From positions 62,001 to 126,000 of the forward strand of contig NZ_JAGGLG010000005.1 of NCBI RefSeq assembly GCF_017874315.1: 64,000 nt of DNA, given 5' to 3'. Under the pieces are notes generated by a model that was not told the origin of the DNA, made no database searches, and saw only the letters and a program-made list of their open reading frames with translations. This document shows positions 44,865-53,548 of the stretch, in pieces (positions within the stretch are counted from its first letter, which is position 1; each line of letters starts with the position of its first letter). The stretch comes from Symbiobacterium terraclitae. Lineage in GTDB: Bacteria > Bacillota > Sulfobacillia > Symbiobacteriales > Symbiobacteriaceae. The position numbers and the translations under genes were made by a program.

Positions 44865-45203
44865 ATGTGTGTGCGGGATCTCCTCTACCGGGCGGGCTTT
44901 CCCAGCACGGTGCCGGGCTGGCTCGCCTTCCTCGCTGCGGTCGCGCTGGGCACCGTGGCCACGGCGGCCGCCAGCGGCATCGGGACGTTCCTCCTGGCGG
45001 GGCTGATTCTCCTCTCCTGGCTGCTCAACCTCGCCACCCTCCGCTGGCACGCCCAGTGGCGGCTCGCCTGCCACGTGGGCGCGTGGGTGCTGCTCTACCG
45101 CGTCGTCGTGCCCGACCGGCCCTGGTATCTCGTCGTTCCCGCCGCCCTCCTGCTGGCCGGCGCGGTCATCTGGGAGCAGGAGCGGCGCGTGGCCGAGGCC
45201 TAG
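44865..45203 (+). CDS. Small integral membrane protein of unknown function
   Basis: 112-aa protein with four hydrophobic segments (about 16-34, 37-52, 63-78 and 83-98) and an acidic-basic tail. I recognise no family. ATG at 44865 directly after GGGGGTG; a GTG at 44871 with 6-base spacing is equally possible. It is followed after 6 bases by the end of the convergent PrsW gene. Confidence 0.65.
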   Translation: MCVRDLLYRAGFPSTVPGWLAFLAAVALGTVATAAASGIGTFLLAGLILLSWLLNLATLRWHAQWRLACHVGAWVLLYRVVVPDRPWYLVVPAALLLAGAVIWEQERRVAEA

Positions 45204-45209
45204 CCCGGC

Positions 45210-46052
45210 CTAGCCCAGTGCGGAGCCGCAGTTGGGGCAGTAGTGCGCCCCCTGCGGGTAGACCGCGCCGCAGTAGGGGCAGGGTACGTCCGCCGCGATC
45301 AGCGGGAAGGCATCCACCGGGCGGAAGGGCGAGGCCTGCTGCGCCTTGCGGACCCGCGGCAGGAGCGCCAGCCACAGGGCGACCACCGCGGCGTACAGCA
45401 GCGCCGTGCCGAAGCCGTAGCGGATCAGGTCGGTCAGGGTCTCCAGCGCCATGGTCTGGTTGAGGCTGCCGAGGTTGTAGAAGCCGTGCAGCAGGATGGG
45501 CAGGACCCAGCCCTCGATGACGTGGAGCACCCGCTCCCGCCGGGTTCTGGCGAAGCGGACGACGCCCATGTGGTAGCCCATGATCATGCCCACGATGACG
45601 TGCATCGGCACGGCGGTGGTGGTCCGCACCATCGCCGTCAGCAGGCCGTCGAAGATGTCGTTCTCGGCGAAGACGTAGACGAGGTTCTCGGCCACGGCGA
45701 AGCCCATGTGCGTCACGCCGAAGTAGACGATGCCGTCCATCACCTCGTCGAACTCCGACCGGCGCCAGCTCACGGCCCAGGCGGCCGCCCCCTTGCCGGT
45801 CTCCTCGGTGAGGGCGGCCACGATGAAGGAGAGATAGACGGTGGACATGAAGCCGGTGAACGGGTTCACCCGGTCGATGACGACCTCGGCGAAGTAGATG
45901 GGGACGGTGACCAGCACGCCGGCGACGAAGGCGCCGGCGATGTGCGTCCACGGTTCGGGCTCATACTTGTCCAGATGACGGATGTACCAGAGCATGGCGG
46001 CCGCCGGCGCCAGCGCGATCACCAGGGCGAGCAGGTGGAGCAAGGGGGTCAC
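45210..46052 (-). CDS. PrsW-family intramembrane metalloprotease with C-terminal zinc ribbon
   Basis: 280-aa membrane protein. Family motifs: LTEETGKG (about 82-89, EExxK), FDEVMDGIVYFG (about 101-112), THMGFAVAEN (about 114-123) and a late His in ILLHGFYN (about 187-194); these supply the putative metal ligands. Seven to eight helices. The last ~30 residues form a zinc ribbon, CPYCGAVYPQGAHYCPNCG, not present in B. subtilis PrsW. PrsW performs site-1 cleavage of an anti-sigma factor in B. subtilis; no anti-sigma gene is near here, so the target is unknown. Confidence 0.85.
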   Translation of the reverse strand: MTPLLHLLALVIALAPAAAMLWYIRHLDKYEPEPWTHIAGAFVAGVLVTVPIYFAEVVIDRVNPFTGFMSTVYLSFIVAALTEETGKGAAAWAVSWRRSEFDEVMDGIVYFGVTHMGFAVAENLVYVFAENDIFDGLLTAMVRTTTAVPMHVIVGMIMGYHMGVVRFARTRRERVLHVIEGWVLPILLHGFYNLGSLNQTMALETLTDLIRYGFGTALLYAAVVALWLALLPRVRKAQQASPFRPVDAFPLIAADVPCPYCGAVYPQGAHYCPNCGSALG

Positions 46053-46081
46053 TCCCTAACGGATCATGCTTTCGCGAAACG

Positions 46082-46104
46082 GCCCCCACCCGCGGGATGG
46101 GGGC
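46082..46104. terminator. Hairpin after SCP2 gene region
   Basis: GCCCCCA (46082-46088) pairs with TGGGGGC (46098-46104). Placed past the SCP2 stop on the minus strand; weak evidence for termination. Confidence 0.4.
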
Positions 46105-46119
46105 ACGTGTTCAGCCCGT

Positions 46120-46440
46120 TCAGCCGATCAGCTGCTGGAGCTTCATCGCCATGCCCATGTCGCCCCGGACCTTCAGCTTGCCCGACATGAAGGCCGCCAT
46201 CGGATTCAGCTTGCGCTCGAGCAGGGCGAAGAAGTCTGCGACGGAGATCGTGATGGTGCAGCCCGGGTTCGGCAGGGGCCCCTCGCCGAGCTCGTAGGTG
46301 CCGTTGTCGAACGTGGCGTGGTAGACGCCGCCGCCCTCGCCGGTCAGTTCGAACTGGTAGCTGGCCTTCAGGTTCGCGATCTTCGCGGGATTCGCCGCGA
46401 TCTGCGCCTTCAGGTTCTCGAACAGCTCCGCAATGGTCAT
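46120..46440 (-). CDS. SCP2 sterol-carrier domain protein
   Basis: 106-aa single-domain SCP2 protein, a lipid-binding fold. Conserved features: YQFELTGEGGGVYHATFDNG (about 27-46), CTITISVADFFALLERKLNP (about 61-80) and FMSGKLKVRGDMGMAMKL (about 84-101). ATG at 46440 with GGAGAGAGG upstream; the extension to 46608 lacks a start signal. In bacteria such proteins bind fatty acids or acyl-CoA; the nearby acyl-CoA ligase and FadF-like genes agree with a lipid role. Confidence 0.88.
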   Translation of the reverse strand: MTIAELFENLKAQIAANPAKIANLKASYQFELTGEGGGVYHATFDNGTYELGEGPLPNPGCTITISVADFFALLERKLNPMAAFMSGKLKVRGDMGMAMKLQQLIG

Positions 46441-46529
46441 CGTACCTCTCTCCTTCCGTCCTTCAACCCTCTGCGGCCGCGGGGCCTGGGCCTTATTGTT
46501 CGGCAAGAGCCGCAGGAAACTCCTGCATG

Positions 46530-47375
46530 TTAGCGCCGCGCATCGATGAAGCCTCCGGGAACGATGAACGGCCTGCTCCGGTGCACGGACCAAAGGCTTT
46601 TCTCGCACGTGAAGAGCGGCCAGCTGCCCCGGGCCCCGGCGAGAGCCAACCCGCCGGGCCGCGGTCGGGGTGGGGACGGAGGCGTCAGGAACGGCTCGAA
46701 GTTGAAGGTGGTGGTGATGCCCGCGTCCCGGGTCTGGATGGAGAACGCATCGACGTACCCGAGGAAGACGTCATCGGGACTGGCAAACCCCTGCAGCACC
46801 CGAACCCCGCCCAGACCCGAGGCGGAGTTGACGATGGTGGAGTCCGGCTCGGCAGCGAGGTACTGCGAGAGGGGCCCTACACCCGTGCCTGGGGTCAGGC
46901 CGCCGATTCCGTTCTCCGACCACCAGCCCCCTGCCAGGGCGTTCCAATCCTGCCAGGTGTTCAGCACCGGCAGCCCCTGGTCCGGCAGATTCGGGTTTCC
47001 CGAGCCGGGCGTCTGGAAGCCGGGTTCGAAGAAGAGGAGGTCGTCCACGTCGCCGTCCCCGTCATGGTCGATCTGAAGGATGATATAGGGCCACTGCTGC
47101 CCGTTGTTCTGGACGCCATACGTCCAGTAGCGCAGGTCGGTCAGCTCCCGGAGCGGAACGCCGTTGAAGGCGGTGTTCCGGATCTCGGCAGACCAGTCCC
47201 CGTTCGTCCCGGTGGCGAGGCGGATGGAGCCGTTGCCGATGGGCGGAAGTCCGGGCCCTGATTCGAGGGTCACCGCTCCGTCGGGAGAGGTCACCACGAA
47301 CTGCCATCCGGCCTGACCATCCTGGGTGACGGTTGTCAGCACGTCGTCCCGCCGGAACTCTGAGCCGTTCGGCAT
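46530..47375 (-). CDS. Uncharacterised beta-rich protein with Ca-binding-like loop
   Basis: 281-aa protein of no family I recognise. ATG at 47375 with AAGGAG 8 bases upstream. It contains DHDGDGDVDD (about 104-113), a DxDxDG calcium-loop pattern as in thrombospondin type-3 or dockerin-like repeats, and Trp/Gly/Asn-rich strands (WWSENGIGG, LGGVRVLQGFASPDDVFLG) typical of extracellular proteins. It has no signal peptide, which is odd for such a composition. The last ~60 residues (from PPSPPRPRPGG) are low complexity and may be an unrelated tail. Confidence 0.65.
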   Translation of the reverse strand: MPNGSEFRRDDVLTTVTQDGQAGWQFVVTSPDGAVTLESGPGLPPIGNGSIRLATGTNGDWSAEIRNTAFNGVPLRELTDLRYWTYGVQNNGQQWPYIILQIDHDGDGDVDDLLFFEPGFQTPGSGNPNLPDQGLPVLNTWQDWNALAGGWWSENGIGGLTPGTGVGPLSQYLAAEPDSTIVNSASGLGGVRVLQGFASPDDVFLGYVDAFSIQTRDAGITTTFNFEPFLTPPSPPRPRPGGLALAGARGSWPLFTCEKSLWSVHRSRPFIVPGGFIDARR

Positions 47376-47500
47376 AGATTTAGCTCCTTGTTAAGTGGGC
47401 AAAGACTACAGAAATACGTTGCATAATATTCCCGAACGGCACGGTGAGTTCCGGGAGCGTGCGGTCGCCCCGCCCCCGGCGAAGCGCCCTCCCGCGTACA

Positions 47501-47527
47501 GAGGCACAGGACCCGGTCCTGTGCCTC
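47501..47527. repeat. Near-perfect palindrome downstream of acyl-CoA ligase gene
   Basis: GAGGCACAGGACC (47501-47513) and GGTCCTGTGCCTC (47515-47527) are separated by one base. It may terminate the ligase transcript, but no T-run follows. Confidence 0.5.
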
Positions 47528-47563
47528 CGACTGTTCTGCGCTGCGTCACCCGCGGGCCGCCGG

Positions 47564-49225
47564 TCACGACACGGCGGACTTGCTCTTCTGCTTCTCCCGC
47601 TCCACCAGCACGCGCCGCAGCACCTTGCCGACAGTCGACTTGGGCAGCTCCGGCAGGAACTCCACCGACCGGGGCCGCTTGTAGGCGGCGAGGCGCTCCC
47701 GGCAGAAGTCGAGGATCTCCTGCTCGGTGGCCTGGGCGCCGGGCTTCAGGACCACAAACGCCTTCACGGTCTCGCCGCGGTAGGCGTCGGGCACCCCCAC
47801 CGCACAGGCCTCCAGCACCGCCGGGTGCTGGTAGAGCACCTCGTCGATCTCCCGGGGGTAGATGTTGAACCCGCCGGCGATGATCATGTCCTTCTTCCGG
47901 TCGACGATGTAGAGGTAGCCGTCCTCGTCCATCCGGCCGATGTCGCCGGTGTGGAGCCAGCCGTCCTTCAGGGTCTCGGCCGTCTCCTCCGGCTTGTTCC
48001 AGTACCCCTTCATCACCTGCGGGCCGCGGATGAGGACCTCCCCCTCCCCCCCGGGGGGCAGATCGGCGCCGGTCTCCAGGTCGACGATGCGCACGTCGGT
48101 GCAGGGGTAGGGCAGACCGACGCTGCCCGGCTTGCGCGTGCCGACGCGCGGGTTGGCGTGGGTGACCGGGGAGGACTCGGTGAGGCCATAGCCCTCCATG
48201 ATGGTGGCGCCGGTCACCTGCTCGAACTTCTGCAGCAGCTCCACCGGCATGGCGGCGGCGCCGGTCACGCAGAGCTCGATGGAGCTCAGGTCGTACTTGG
48301 CCATGTCGGGGTGGTTCAACAGACCGATGTACATCGTGGGCACCCCGGGGAACAGGGTCGGCCGGTACTTGGCAATGGTCTTGAGGAGGTCGCCGGGGTC
48401 GAAGCGGGGCACCAGGATCAGCGTGCATCCGTGCGCCAGGCCCATGTTCACGGCCGCCGTGAAGCCGTAGGAGTGGAACATCGGCAGCGCGCAGAGCACG
48501 GTGTGGTGACGGCTCTCATCCAGGTTGAGCCACTCGCGGATCTGCGTGATGTTCGAGGTGATGTTGTAGTGGGTGAGCATGACGCCCTTGGAGACGCCCG
48601 TCGTGCCGCCGGTGTAGAGCAGGACGGCCAGGTCCTCCTTGGGGTCGACCGCCGGCACCTGCAGGCCGTCGGCGCTCTCCTGCAGCAGGTCCATGAAGTG
48701 GGCGGCATCGGAGGCGGGGATGCGCGGCGGCTTGGCCTTCAGGCGGTAGAGGAAGTTGAGGGGGAAGTTGAGGAAGTCCTGCACGCCCGTCCAGATGTAG
48801 GCCTCGGCGCCGCCGGCCTCGCGCACTTTCTGCCAGAAGAGGTCCAGCGTGATCATCACCCGGCAGCCGGAGTCCCTCACCTGGTAGGCAATCTCCCGGG
48901 CCACGTAGAGCGGGTTGAACTGGACGGGGATCGCGCCGATGCGCTGGCAGGCCACGGTGGCGATCACGTTCTGCGGCGAGTTGGGCAGGATGATCCCCAC
49001 GCGGTCGCCCTTCTGGATGGCGTACCGCCGCTGCAGCGCCGCGGCGAACCGGTCCGCCATCCCCACCAGGTCGCGGTAGCTGATCCGCTTGCCCATGAAG
49101 ATGAGTGCGGTACGTTCCGGATAGCGGGCCGCCTTGTCGAAGAGTGCCTGGTACACGGGAACTTCCGGCAGGTCGATCTCCCAGCGCACACTCTGCGGAT
49201 AAGCCTTGAGATACGGACGTTCCAC
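47564..49225 (-). CDS. Long-chain fatty acid-CoA ligase
   Basis: 553-aa adenylate-forming enzyme. The P-loop-like LYTGGTTGVSKGV (about 209-221), GYGLTESSP (about 351-359), GWLHTGDIG (about 429-437), DRKKDMIIAGGFNIYP (about 447-462) and a final catalytic Lys in PKSTVGKVLRR are all present, in the order typical of FadD/LcfA. GTG start at 49225 with GGGGGGA about 9 bases upstream. It activates fatty acids for beta-oxidation or lipid synthesis. The exact chain length is not predictable. Neighbours SCP2 and an acyl-carrier-like protein are consistent. Confidence 0.92.
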   Translation of the reverse strand: MERPYLKAYPQSVRWEIDLPEVPVYQALFDKAARYPERTALIFMGKRISYRDLVGMADRFAAALQRRYAIQKGDRVGIILPNSPQNVIATVACQRIGAIPVQFNPLYVAREIAYQVRDSGCRVMITLDLFWQKVREAGGAEAYIWTGVQDFLNFPLNFLYRLKAKPPRIPASDAAHFMDLLQESADGLQVPAVDPKEDLAVLLYTGGTTGVSKGVMLTHYNITSNITQIREWLNLDESRHHTVLCALPMFHSYGFTAAVNMGLAHGCTLILVPRFDPGDLLKTIAKYRPTLFPGVPTMYIGLLNHPDMAKYDLSSIELCVTGAAAMPVELLQKFEQVTGATIMEGYGLTESSPVTHANPRVGTRKPGSVGLPYPCTDVRIVDLETGADLPPGGEGEVLIRGPQVMKGYWNKPEETAETLKDGWLHTGDIGRMDEDGYLYIVDRKKDMIIAGGFNIYPREIDEVLYQHPAVLEACAVGVPDAYRGETVKAFVVLKPGAQATEQEILDFCRERLAAYKRPRSVEFLPELPKSTVGKVLRRVLVEREKQKSKSAVS

Positions 49226-49409
49226 TCCTCGTATCCCCCCTGACGAATGAGAATCGGATGATAAGAGCTATTTCAGGCATTTTACCATGTTTTCCGCCGT
49301 ATATCCAGGCACTTTGGACTGGGCGCGTTTCGTATTTTCGTACCAAAGTACCACCGTATAGGCCGTTGGGGAGGGGGGAGAATACGCCCCGGAGGTGCCA
49401 CTTGGACCG

Positions 49410-49637
49410 ATGAATCTGAGACACGAGGCGTTAAGGTTCATCCGTGAACAGGTTGGGGACGGGGGGATCGGCTACGCCACGTCGCTCACCGCCCTCGAAG
49501 AGGAGTACGACACCAGCATGGAGAGCCTGGTGGAGACGCTGGAGGCAGAGTTCGGCGTGGAGCTCTCCGATGAGCTGCTGGTGGATGTCGAGACCGTCGG
49601 GGAGCTCTGCAACCTGATCGCCCGTGCAGACGAGTGA
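49410..49637 (+). CDS. Acyl-carrier-like small acidic protein without the phosphopantetheine serine
   Basis: 75-aa acidic protein. The C-terminal half, LVETLEAEFGVELSDELL then VETVGELCNLI, aligns with helices II-III of acyl carrier proteins (compare ELVMALEEEFGIEI). The position of the modifiable Ser in DSL is occupied by Asp in YDTSMESL, although a Ser occurs two residues later. So it is either not pantetheinylated or modified at a shifted Ser. ATG at 49410; GGAGG is 14 bases upstream, long but the only option apart from a GTG at 49395. It is divergent from the acyl-CoA ligase gene, which suggests lipid metabolism. Confidence 0.65.
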   Translation: MNLRHEALRFIREQVGDGGIGYATSLTALEEEYDTSMESLVETLEAEFGVELSDELLVDVETVGELCNLIARADE

Positions 49638-49653
49638 ACAGGCGCTCTGGCCA

Positions 49654-49702
49654 AGAAGCCATCGGGGCTGAGGGGAAGGTGTCCTCAGCCTCGATGGCTT
49701 CT
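49654..49702. terminator. 20-bp hairpin between convergent genes
   Basis: Arms 49654-49673 (begins AGAAGCCATCG) and 49683-49702 (ends CGATGGCTTCT) pair over 20 positions with one mismatch, nine-base loop. It separates the ACP-like gene from the gabT stop. Confidence 0.65.
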
Positions 49703-49782
49703 GCAGTCGCACTGCCGCAGACGATGTGGGCGGCCCCGCCGCGCCGGCGGGACCGCCCAGTTGGATGTACCGCTGATGCCCG

Positions 49783-51156
49783 CTACTCCCCGCGGGCGAT
49801 CTCCACGCAGATCTGGGCCAGGATGTCCAGCGCCTCGTTCAGCTGCTCGTCGGTGATGACCAGCGGCACCAGCATGCGCAGCGTGTTGCCATAGATGCCG
49901 CACTTCACGGCGACGACGCCGCGCTGCCAGGCGCGCGTCACCACCTCGCCGGCCGCCCTGGTGGCCGGCTCACGGGTGGCCCTGTCGGTGACCAGCTCCA
50001 CGCCGACCATCGCCCCGAGGCCGCGGATCTCACCGACCTGCAGCCCAGACCCGGGTATGGACTCCAGCTGGACGGCCAGGTCGCGGAACCGGCGCCGCAA
50101 CAGGTCGCCGATGGCCCGGGCCCGGTCCGCCAGCCCCTCCTCCTCCATCACGTCCAGCACGGCGTTGGCCGCGGCGCAGGCCACCGGATTGCCCACGTAC
50201 GTGCCGCCGATGGTGGAGTCGCCGGGGGCGTCCATCACCTCGGCGCGGCCGATGACGCCGGAGAGCGGCATGCCCGCGGCCAGCGACTTGCCCACGCAGA
50301 TCAGGTCAGGCACCAGCCCCAGCTGCTCGCAGGCAAAGAAGGTGCCGGAGCGCCCGAAGCCCGACTGGATCTCGTCAGCGATCACCAGGAATCCGTGCCG
50401 CTTGGCCAGCTGGCTCACCCTGGCCAGGTAGTCGGGGTGAAGCGGCACAAACCCGCCCTCGCCCTGCACGGGCTCCAGGATGATCGCGGCGACCTCCTCG
50501 GGGGCCACCTGGGTCGTCAGCGCCCGCTCCAGCGCATCGCCGCAATAGCGGACGTACTCGGCCTCGCTCATCCCCACCGGCCGCCGGTAGGTGTAGGGCG
50601 CCGGCACCCGGTAGATCTCGGGGGCGAAGGGGCCGAAGCCCTCCTTGTAGGGCTTCACCTTGGAGGTGAGGGCCATGGCCAGGTTGGTGCGGCCGTGGAA
50701 GGCGCCCTCGAGAGCGATGATCGCCCTGCGGCCGGTGTACTTGCGGGCGATCTTGACGGCGTTCTCCACCGCCTCGGCCCCGGCGTTGAAGAAGCAGGCC
50801 TTCTTGGGGAAGTCGCCCGGCGCCTTGGCCACCAGCCGCTCGGCCAGCCGCACGTAGCTCTCGTACATGATGACGGAGAAGTCCGTGTGGGTAAACCGGG
50901 CCGCGCACTCCTGAATGGCCGCGACCACCCGGGGATGCGAGTGGCCCACGTTCATGCATCCCAGGCCGCCGGCCAGGTCGATGAAGACGTTGCCATCCAC
51001 GTCCGTCACCAGCGCCCCGTGCCCCTCCTGGATCGCCACCGGCACGTGGATGGAGAGTGCGTCGGCCACCACGCGCTCCTTGCGGGCCATCAGTTCCCGG
51101 GAGCGGGGTCCTGGGATCGCGGTTACGAGCCTGACATGCCGCGTGGTCTGTTCCAT
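49783..51156 (-). CDS. 4-aminobutyrate aminotransferase family (class III PLP enzyme)
   Basis: 457-aa class III aminotransferase, best match GabT. PLP features: NAGAEAVENAVKIAR (about 124-138), FHGRT (about 153-157), EPVQGEGG (about 228-235), ADEIQSGFGRSG (about 260-271) and the Schiff-base Lys290 in CVGKSLAAGMPLSG. ATG at 51156 with AAGGAGGG upstream (frame to 51198 rejected). Converts GABA plus 2-oxoglutarate to succinate semialdehyde; related omega-amino acids are possible. No succinate-semialdehyde dehydrogenase gene is nearby. Confidence 0.9.
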   Translation of the reverse strand: MEQTTRHVRLVTAIPGPRSRELMARKERVVADALSIHVPVAIQEGHGALVTDVDGNVFIDLAGGLGCMNVGHSHPRVVAAIQECAARFTHTDFSVIMYESYVRLAERLVAKAPGDFPKKACFFNAGAEAVENAVKIARKYTGRRAIIALEGAFHGRTNLAMALTSKVKPYKEGFGPFAPEIYRVPAPYTYRRPVGMSEAEYVRYCGDALERALTTQVAPEEVAAIILEPVQGEGGFVPLHPDYLARVSQLAKRHGFLVIADEIQSGFGRSGTFFACEQLGLVPDLICVGKSLAAGMPLSGVIGRAEVMDAPGDSTIGGTYVGNPVACAAANAVLDVMEEEGLADRARAIGDLLRRRFRDLAVQLESIPGSGLQVGEIRGLGAMVGVELVTDRATREPATRAAGEVVTRAWQRGVVAVKCGIYGNTLRMLVPLVITDEQLNEALDILAQICVEIARGE

Positions 51157-51438
51157 GCGGATCCCTCCTTGCACGAGTCTGGCATCCACTCTATTCATTC
51201 ATGTATATTGGCTCCCGCCCCCGCCGGTTCCTGCCGGCGTCATGCAGGATTGCATAGGCCCGGCGGCGCCGCAGACGCCTCCCGATTTGAGCCCTTGGTG
51301 TCTTGCCAGGGCACACCTGCCGTGCCCTAAGATGGACGGAGACGGCGCACTGCCGGGACCGGACCGACACGGCCCGACCGGGGCCGGTGAATGGACGCCG
51401 GCCAGGACCGGCGCCACCGCCGGCGGAGGCGCAGGAGC

Positions 51439-52269
51439 ATGCAGGGGGCGACAACCTTGAGCGACGATGATTCCCGGCGATCCCTCGAGCGCCTGGTGCG
51501 CGCGGTTGCGGCAAATCCGGCCGTCCGGGCGGTGGGCCGGAGCGGCGGCGACCGGCCCCTCCCGGAGCCCGGCGAGGGGGATATCGACCTGTTCGTCTAC
51601 TGCACCGAGATCCCCCGGCAGGACGATCGCAGGGTCCGGCTGGAGGGTCTCGGGGATGCGGTCTCCCGGGTGCACATCGAGGCGCCCGTCGACGGGCCGT
51701 GGGGCGTGGCCGACGCCCTGTGCCTGTGCGGCGTCGAGACCTGGGTGATGTACTTCACGGTCGATGCGCTATGGGCCGAGATCGGGGCCACCCTGCGGGG
51801 TGAATCGGTGAGGCGGGTCGACGATTACTACTACCCGGTCGGGCGCCTGGCCATGCTCCGGTCGACGGAGCCGCTGTATGACCCCGACGGGCTCTTCCGG
51901 CGGGTCTCGGACGCGGTCGCAGTCTACCCCGATGAGCTGGCGCGCGCCGTCCTGGACTACCACCTCCCCCGCGTGGACGACCGGGAGGACTTCGAACGGG
52001 CGGTCTGCAGGCAGGACGTGCTCTTCTACCACTTCGTCCTGGACCTGGCCCTCGACCACTTCCTGCAGGCGCTCTTCGCCCTCAACAGAACCTACTTCCC
52101 GAGCCGTAAGCGCTCCATGCACCACATCGCCGGCTTCGCGCAGAAGCCCGCCCGGTGTGAGGAGCGGCTGCTGGCGGCGGTCGCGCTGGGGGCGAGGCCC
52201 GAGACCCTGGCCGAGTCATACCGGATCTGGCAGGAGCTGGCCCGGGACCTGGCGGACCTCGCGCGCTGA
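51439..52269 (+). CDS. Nucleotidyltransferase-fold protein, DUF4037-like
   Basis: 276-aa protein. The GDIDLFVYC segment (about 47-55) preceded by GRSGGDRPLPEPG resembles a nucleotidyltransferase GS...DxD site, though the usual GS pair is replaced by SGGD. The C-terminal helical part (YHFVLDLALDHFLQALFALN, about 196-215) resembles DUF4037/aminoglycoside-nucleotidyltransferase-like proteins. ATG at 51439 after GGAGG at 9-base spacing; a TTG at 51457 is an alternative. Substrate unknown. Distinct from the transferase at 30131. Confidence 0.65.
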   Translation: MQGATTLSDDDSRRSLERLVRAVAANPAVRAVGRSGGDRPLPEPGEGDIDLFVYCTEIPRQDDRRVRLEGLGDAVSRVHIEAPVDGPWGVADALCLCGVETWVMYFTVDALWAEIGATLRGESVRRVDDYYYPVGRLAMLRSTEPLYDPDGLFRRVSDAVAVYPDELARAVLDYHLPRVDDREDFERAVCRQDVLFYHFVLDLALDHFLQALFALNRTYFPSRKRSMHHIAGFAQKPARCEERLLAAVALGARPETLAESYRIWQELARDLADLAR

Positions 52270-52302
52270 GCAGCACCCGCCGCAGGCCCCGCGCACGCGC
52301 GA

Positions 52303-52342
52303 GCCGGCCCCTCCGCGCGCTGCGGGAGGGGCCGGCCATTTC
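52303..52342. terminator. Strong hairpin between convergent genes
   Basis: GCCGGCCCCTCC (52303-52314) pairs with GGAGGGGCCGGC (52325-52336), followed by CATTTC. Bidirectional terminator for the DUF4037-like and DUF3825 genes. Confidence 0.7.
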
Positions 52343-52347
52343 ACGGA

Positions 52348-53451
52348 TTAACACTTGTCGGGGCTCAGCCAGGTCGTATCGGGCTTGGCGATGAGCCGCG
52401 CGTTCTGGTAGGCCATGTCCAGCGTGAGGATCGTGTTGCCCCGGTAGACGTTGCCCATCTTCTGCAGCACGAGGGCGAAGTCCGGCGACCCGCTGAACTC
52501 GCCCGAGAGGTAGATGGGCATGAGGAACTGGATCTGACCCATGTAATACTGGGGAACCACCAGCTTGTAATTGCGGCGCGCCATGATGCGGGCGAACTCA
52601 ATTGCGGACTGGAACAGGGCGAAGATCTCGCTCTTCTTACGGTCGCGGTAGATGGCCGGGATGCGGTCGAAATTATCGTCGATGATGTGAATATCGTCGG
52701 TATTGATCTCCAGGTTGGGATCGAAAATGACGTCCGTGATCTTTTCGAAGAAGGTTGCCATCGGCGGCTTCCGGTTCTTGAACACGTCCAGGACCAGCCG
52801 GTCGTTCTCAAGCACCGCCCTGGGGTTGATGACCCGCTGGGGGAACTCCGGGTCGACCTCGCCCAGCACGTAGATCTCCCGGAAGTAGCGGTTGATCAGC
52901 CCCGTGTTGAAGAGCAGCAGGTTCTCCTCGCGCAGGATGTAGCCCTGCTGCTTCAGCCGCTCGAAGGTCTTTTCAATGTAGGACTTGAGGATGGGGTGCT
53001 GCTGCTTCGACTGGTACTGGCTGTAGCTCCACCGTTCGGGGATGGCCAACTCCGCGATCTCCTCCAGGAACCGGGCGCCGTCGGCCCAGGTGCGGAAGTA
53101 GAGGTCGCCGATGACGAAGCCCTCCCGGCGTGCCGCCTGGAAGAAGAGGCCGAACCAGGGCTGGCGGTTGGGGTTCTTGTTGAGGACACACTTGGCGGAG
53201 ATATCCTCGCCGGTCGGCGTGGTCAGCCCCGTGGGGAACAGGATCGCGTCGGCCTCACGGTCATCCTCCGTCGGCTGCTCGCCGCGCAGGTAGATGAAGG
53301 ACTGGTTCTGTTCCGCCCGTCCCAGGGCCGCCTCCAGGTCGGCCAGCAAGCGCTCCGGAGGCGCACACGGGTCGCCGATCATGTTGGCCAGGAACCGCAG
53401 GGCTTTCTCCCTCACGTCCGCAGGCAGAAACGTAAACTCCTCCAGGCGCAA
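52348..53451 (-). CDS. DUF3825 domain protein
   Basis: 367-aa protein. The C-terminal ~250 residues match DUF3825: WFGLFFQAARREGFVIG, LLLFNTGLINRYFREIYV (about 180-197), IPAIYRDRKKSEIFALFQSA (about 265-284), VPQYYMGQIQFLMPIYL (about 301-317) and TLDMAYQNARLI (about 344-355). The family is often found fused to RNA-binding modules, but its role is unknown; here the DUF3825 region is nearly the whole protein. The only usable start is TTG at 53451, since an in-frame stop lies just upstream, with AAGGA 11 bases before. Base composition of the gene is normal for the window. Confidence 0.78.
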   Translation of the reverse strand: MRLEEFTFLPADVREKALRFLANMIGDPCAPPERLLADLEAALGRAEQNQSFIYLRGEQPTEDDREADAILFPTGLTTPTGEDISAKCVLNKNPNRQPWFGLFFQAARREGFVIGDLYFRTWADGARFLEEIAELAIPERWSYSQYQSKQQHPILKSYIEKTFERLKQQGYILREENLLLFNTGLINRYFREIYVLGEVDPEFPQRVINPRAVLENDRLVLDVFKNRKPPMATFFEKITDVIFDPNLEINTDDIHIIDDNFDRIPAIYRDRKKSEIFALFQSAIEFARIMARRNYKLVVPQYYMGQIQFLMPIYLSGEFSGSPDFALVLQKMGNVYRGNTILTLDMAYQNARLIAKPDTTWLSPDKC

Positions 53452-53548
53452 GTATCATTCATCCTTTCCCGTCGTGCGGATACAGGCTTTTGGCTACCTT
53501 TTTCTGTTCCGCACCTCAGTGTCGAATCCCTGTCGAATCGCGCTAGAA

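Noticed and set aside
51190-51210. Second FadR-type site upstream of gabT
   Set aside because: Only one CATTCA half is present; no matching TGAATG arm at the right distance.
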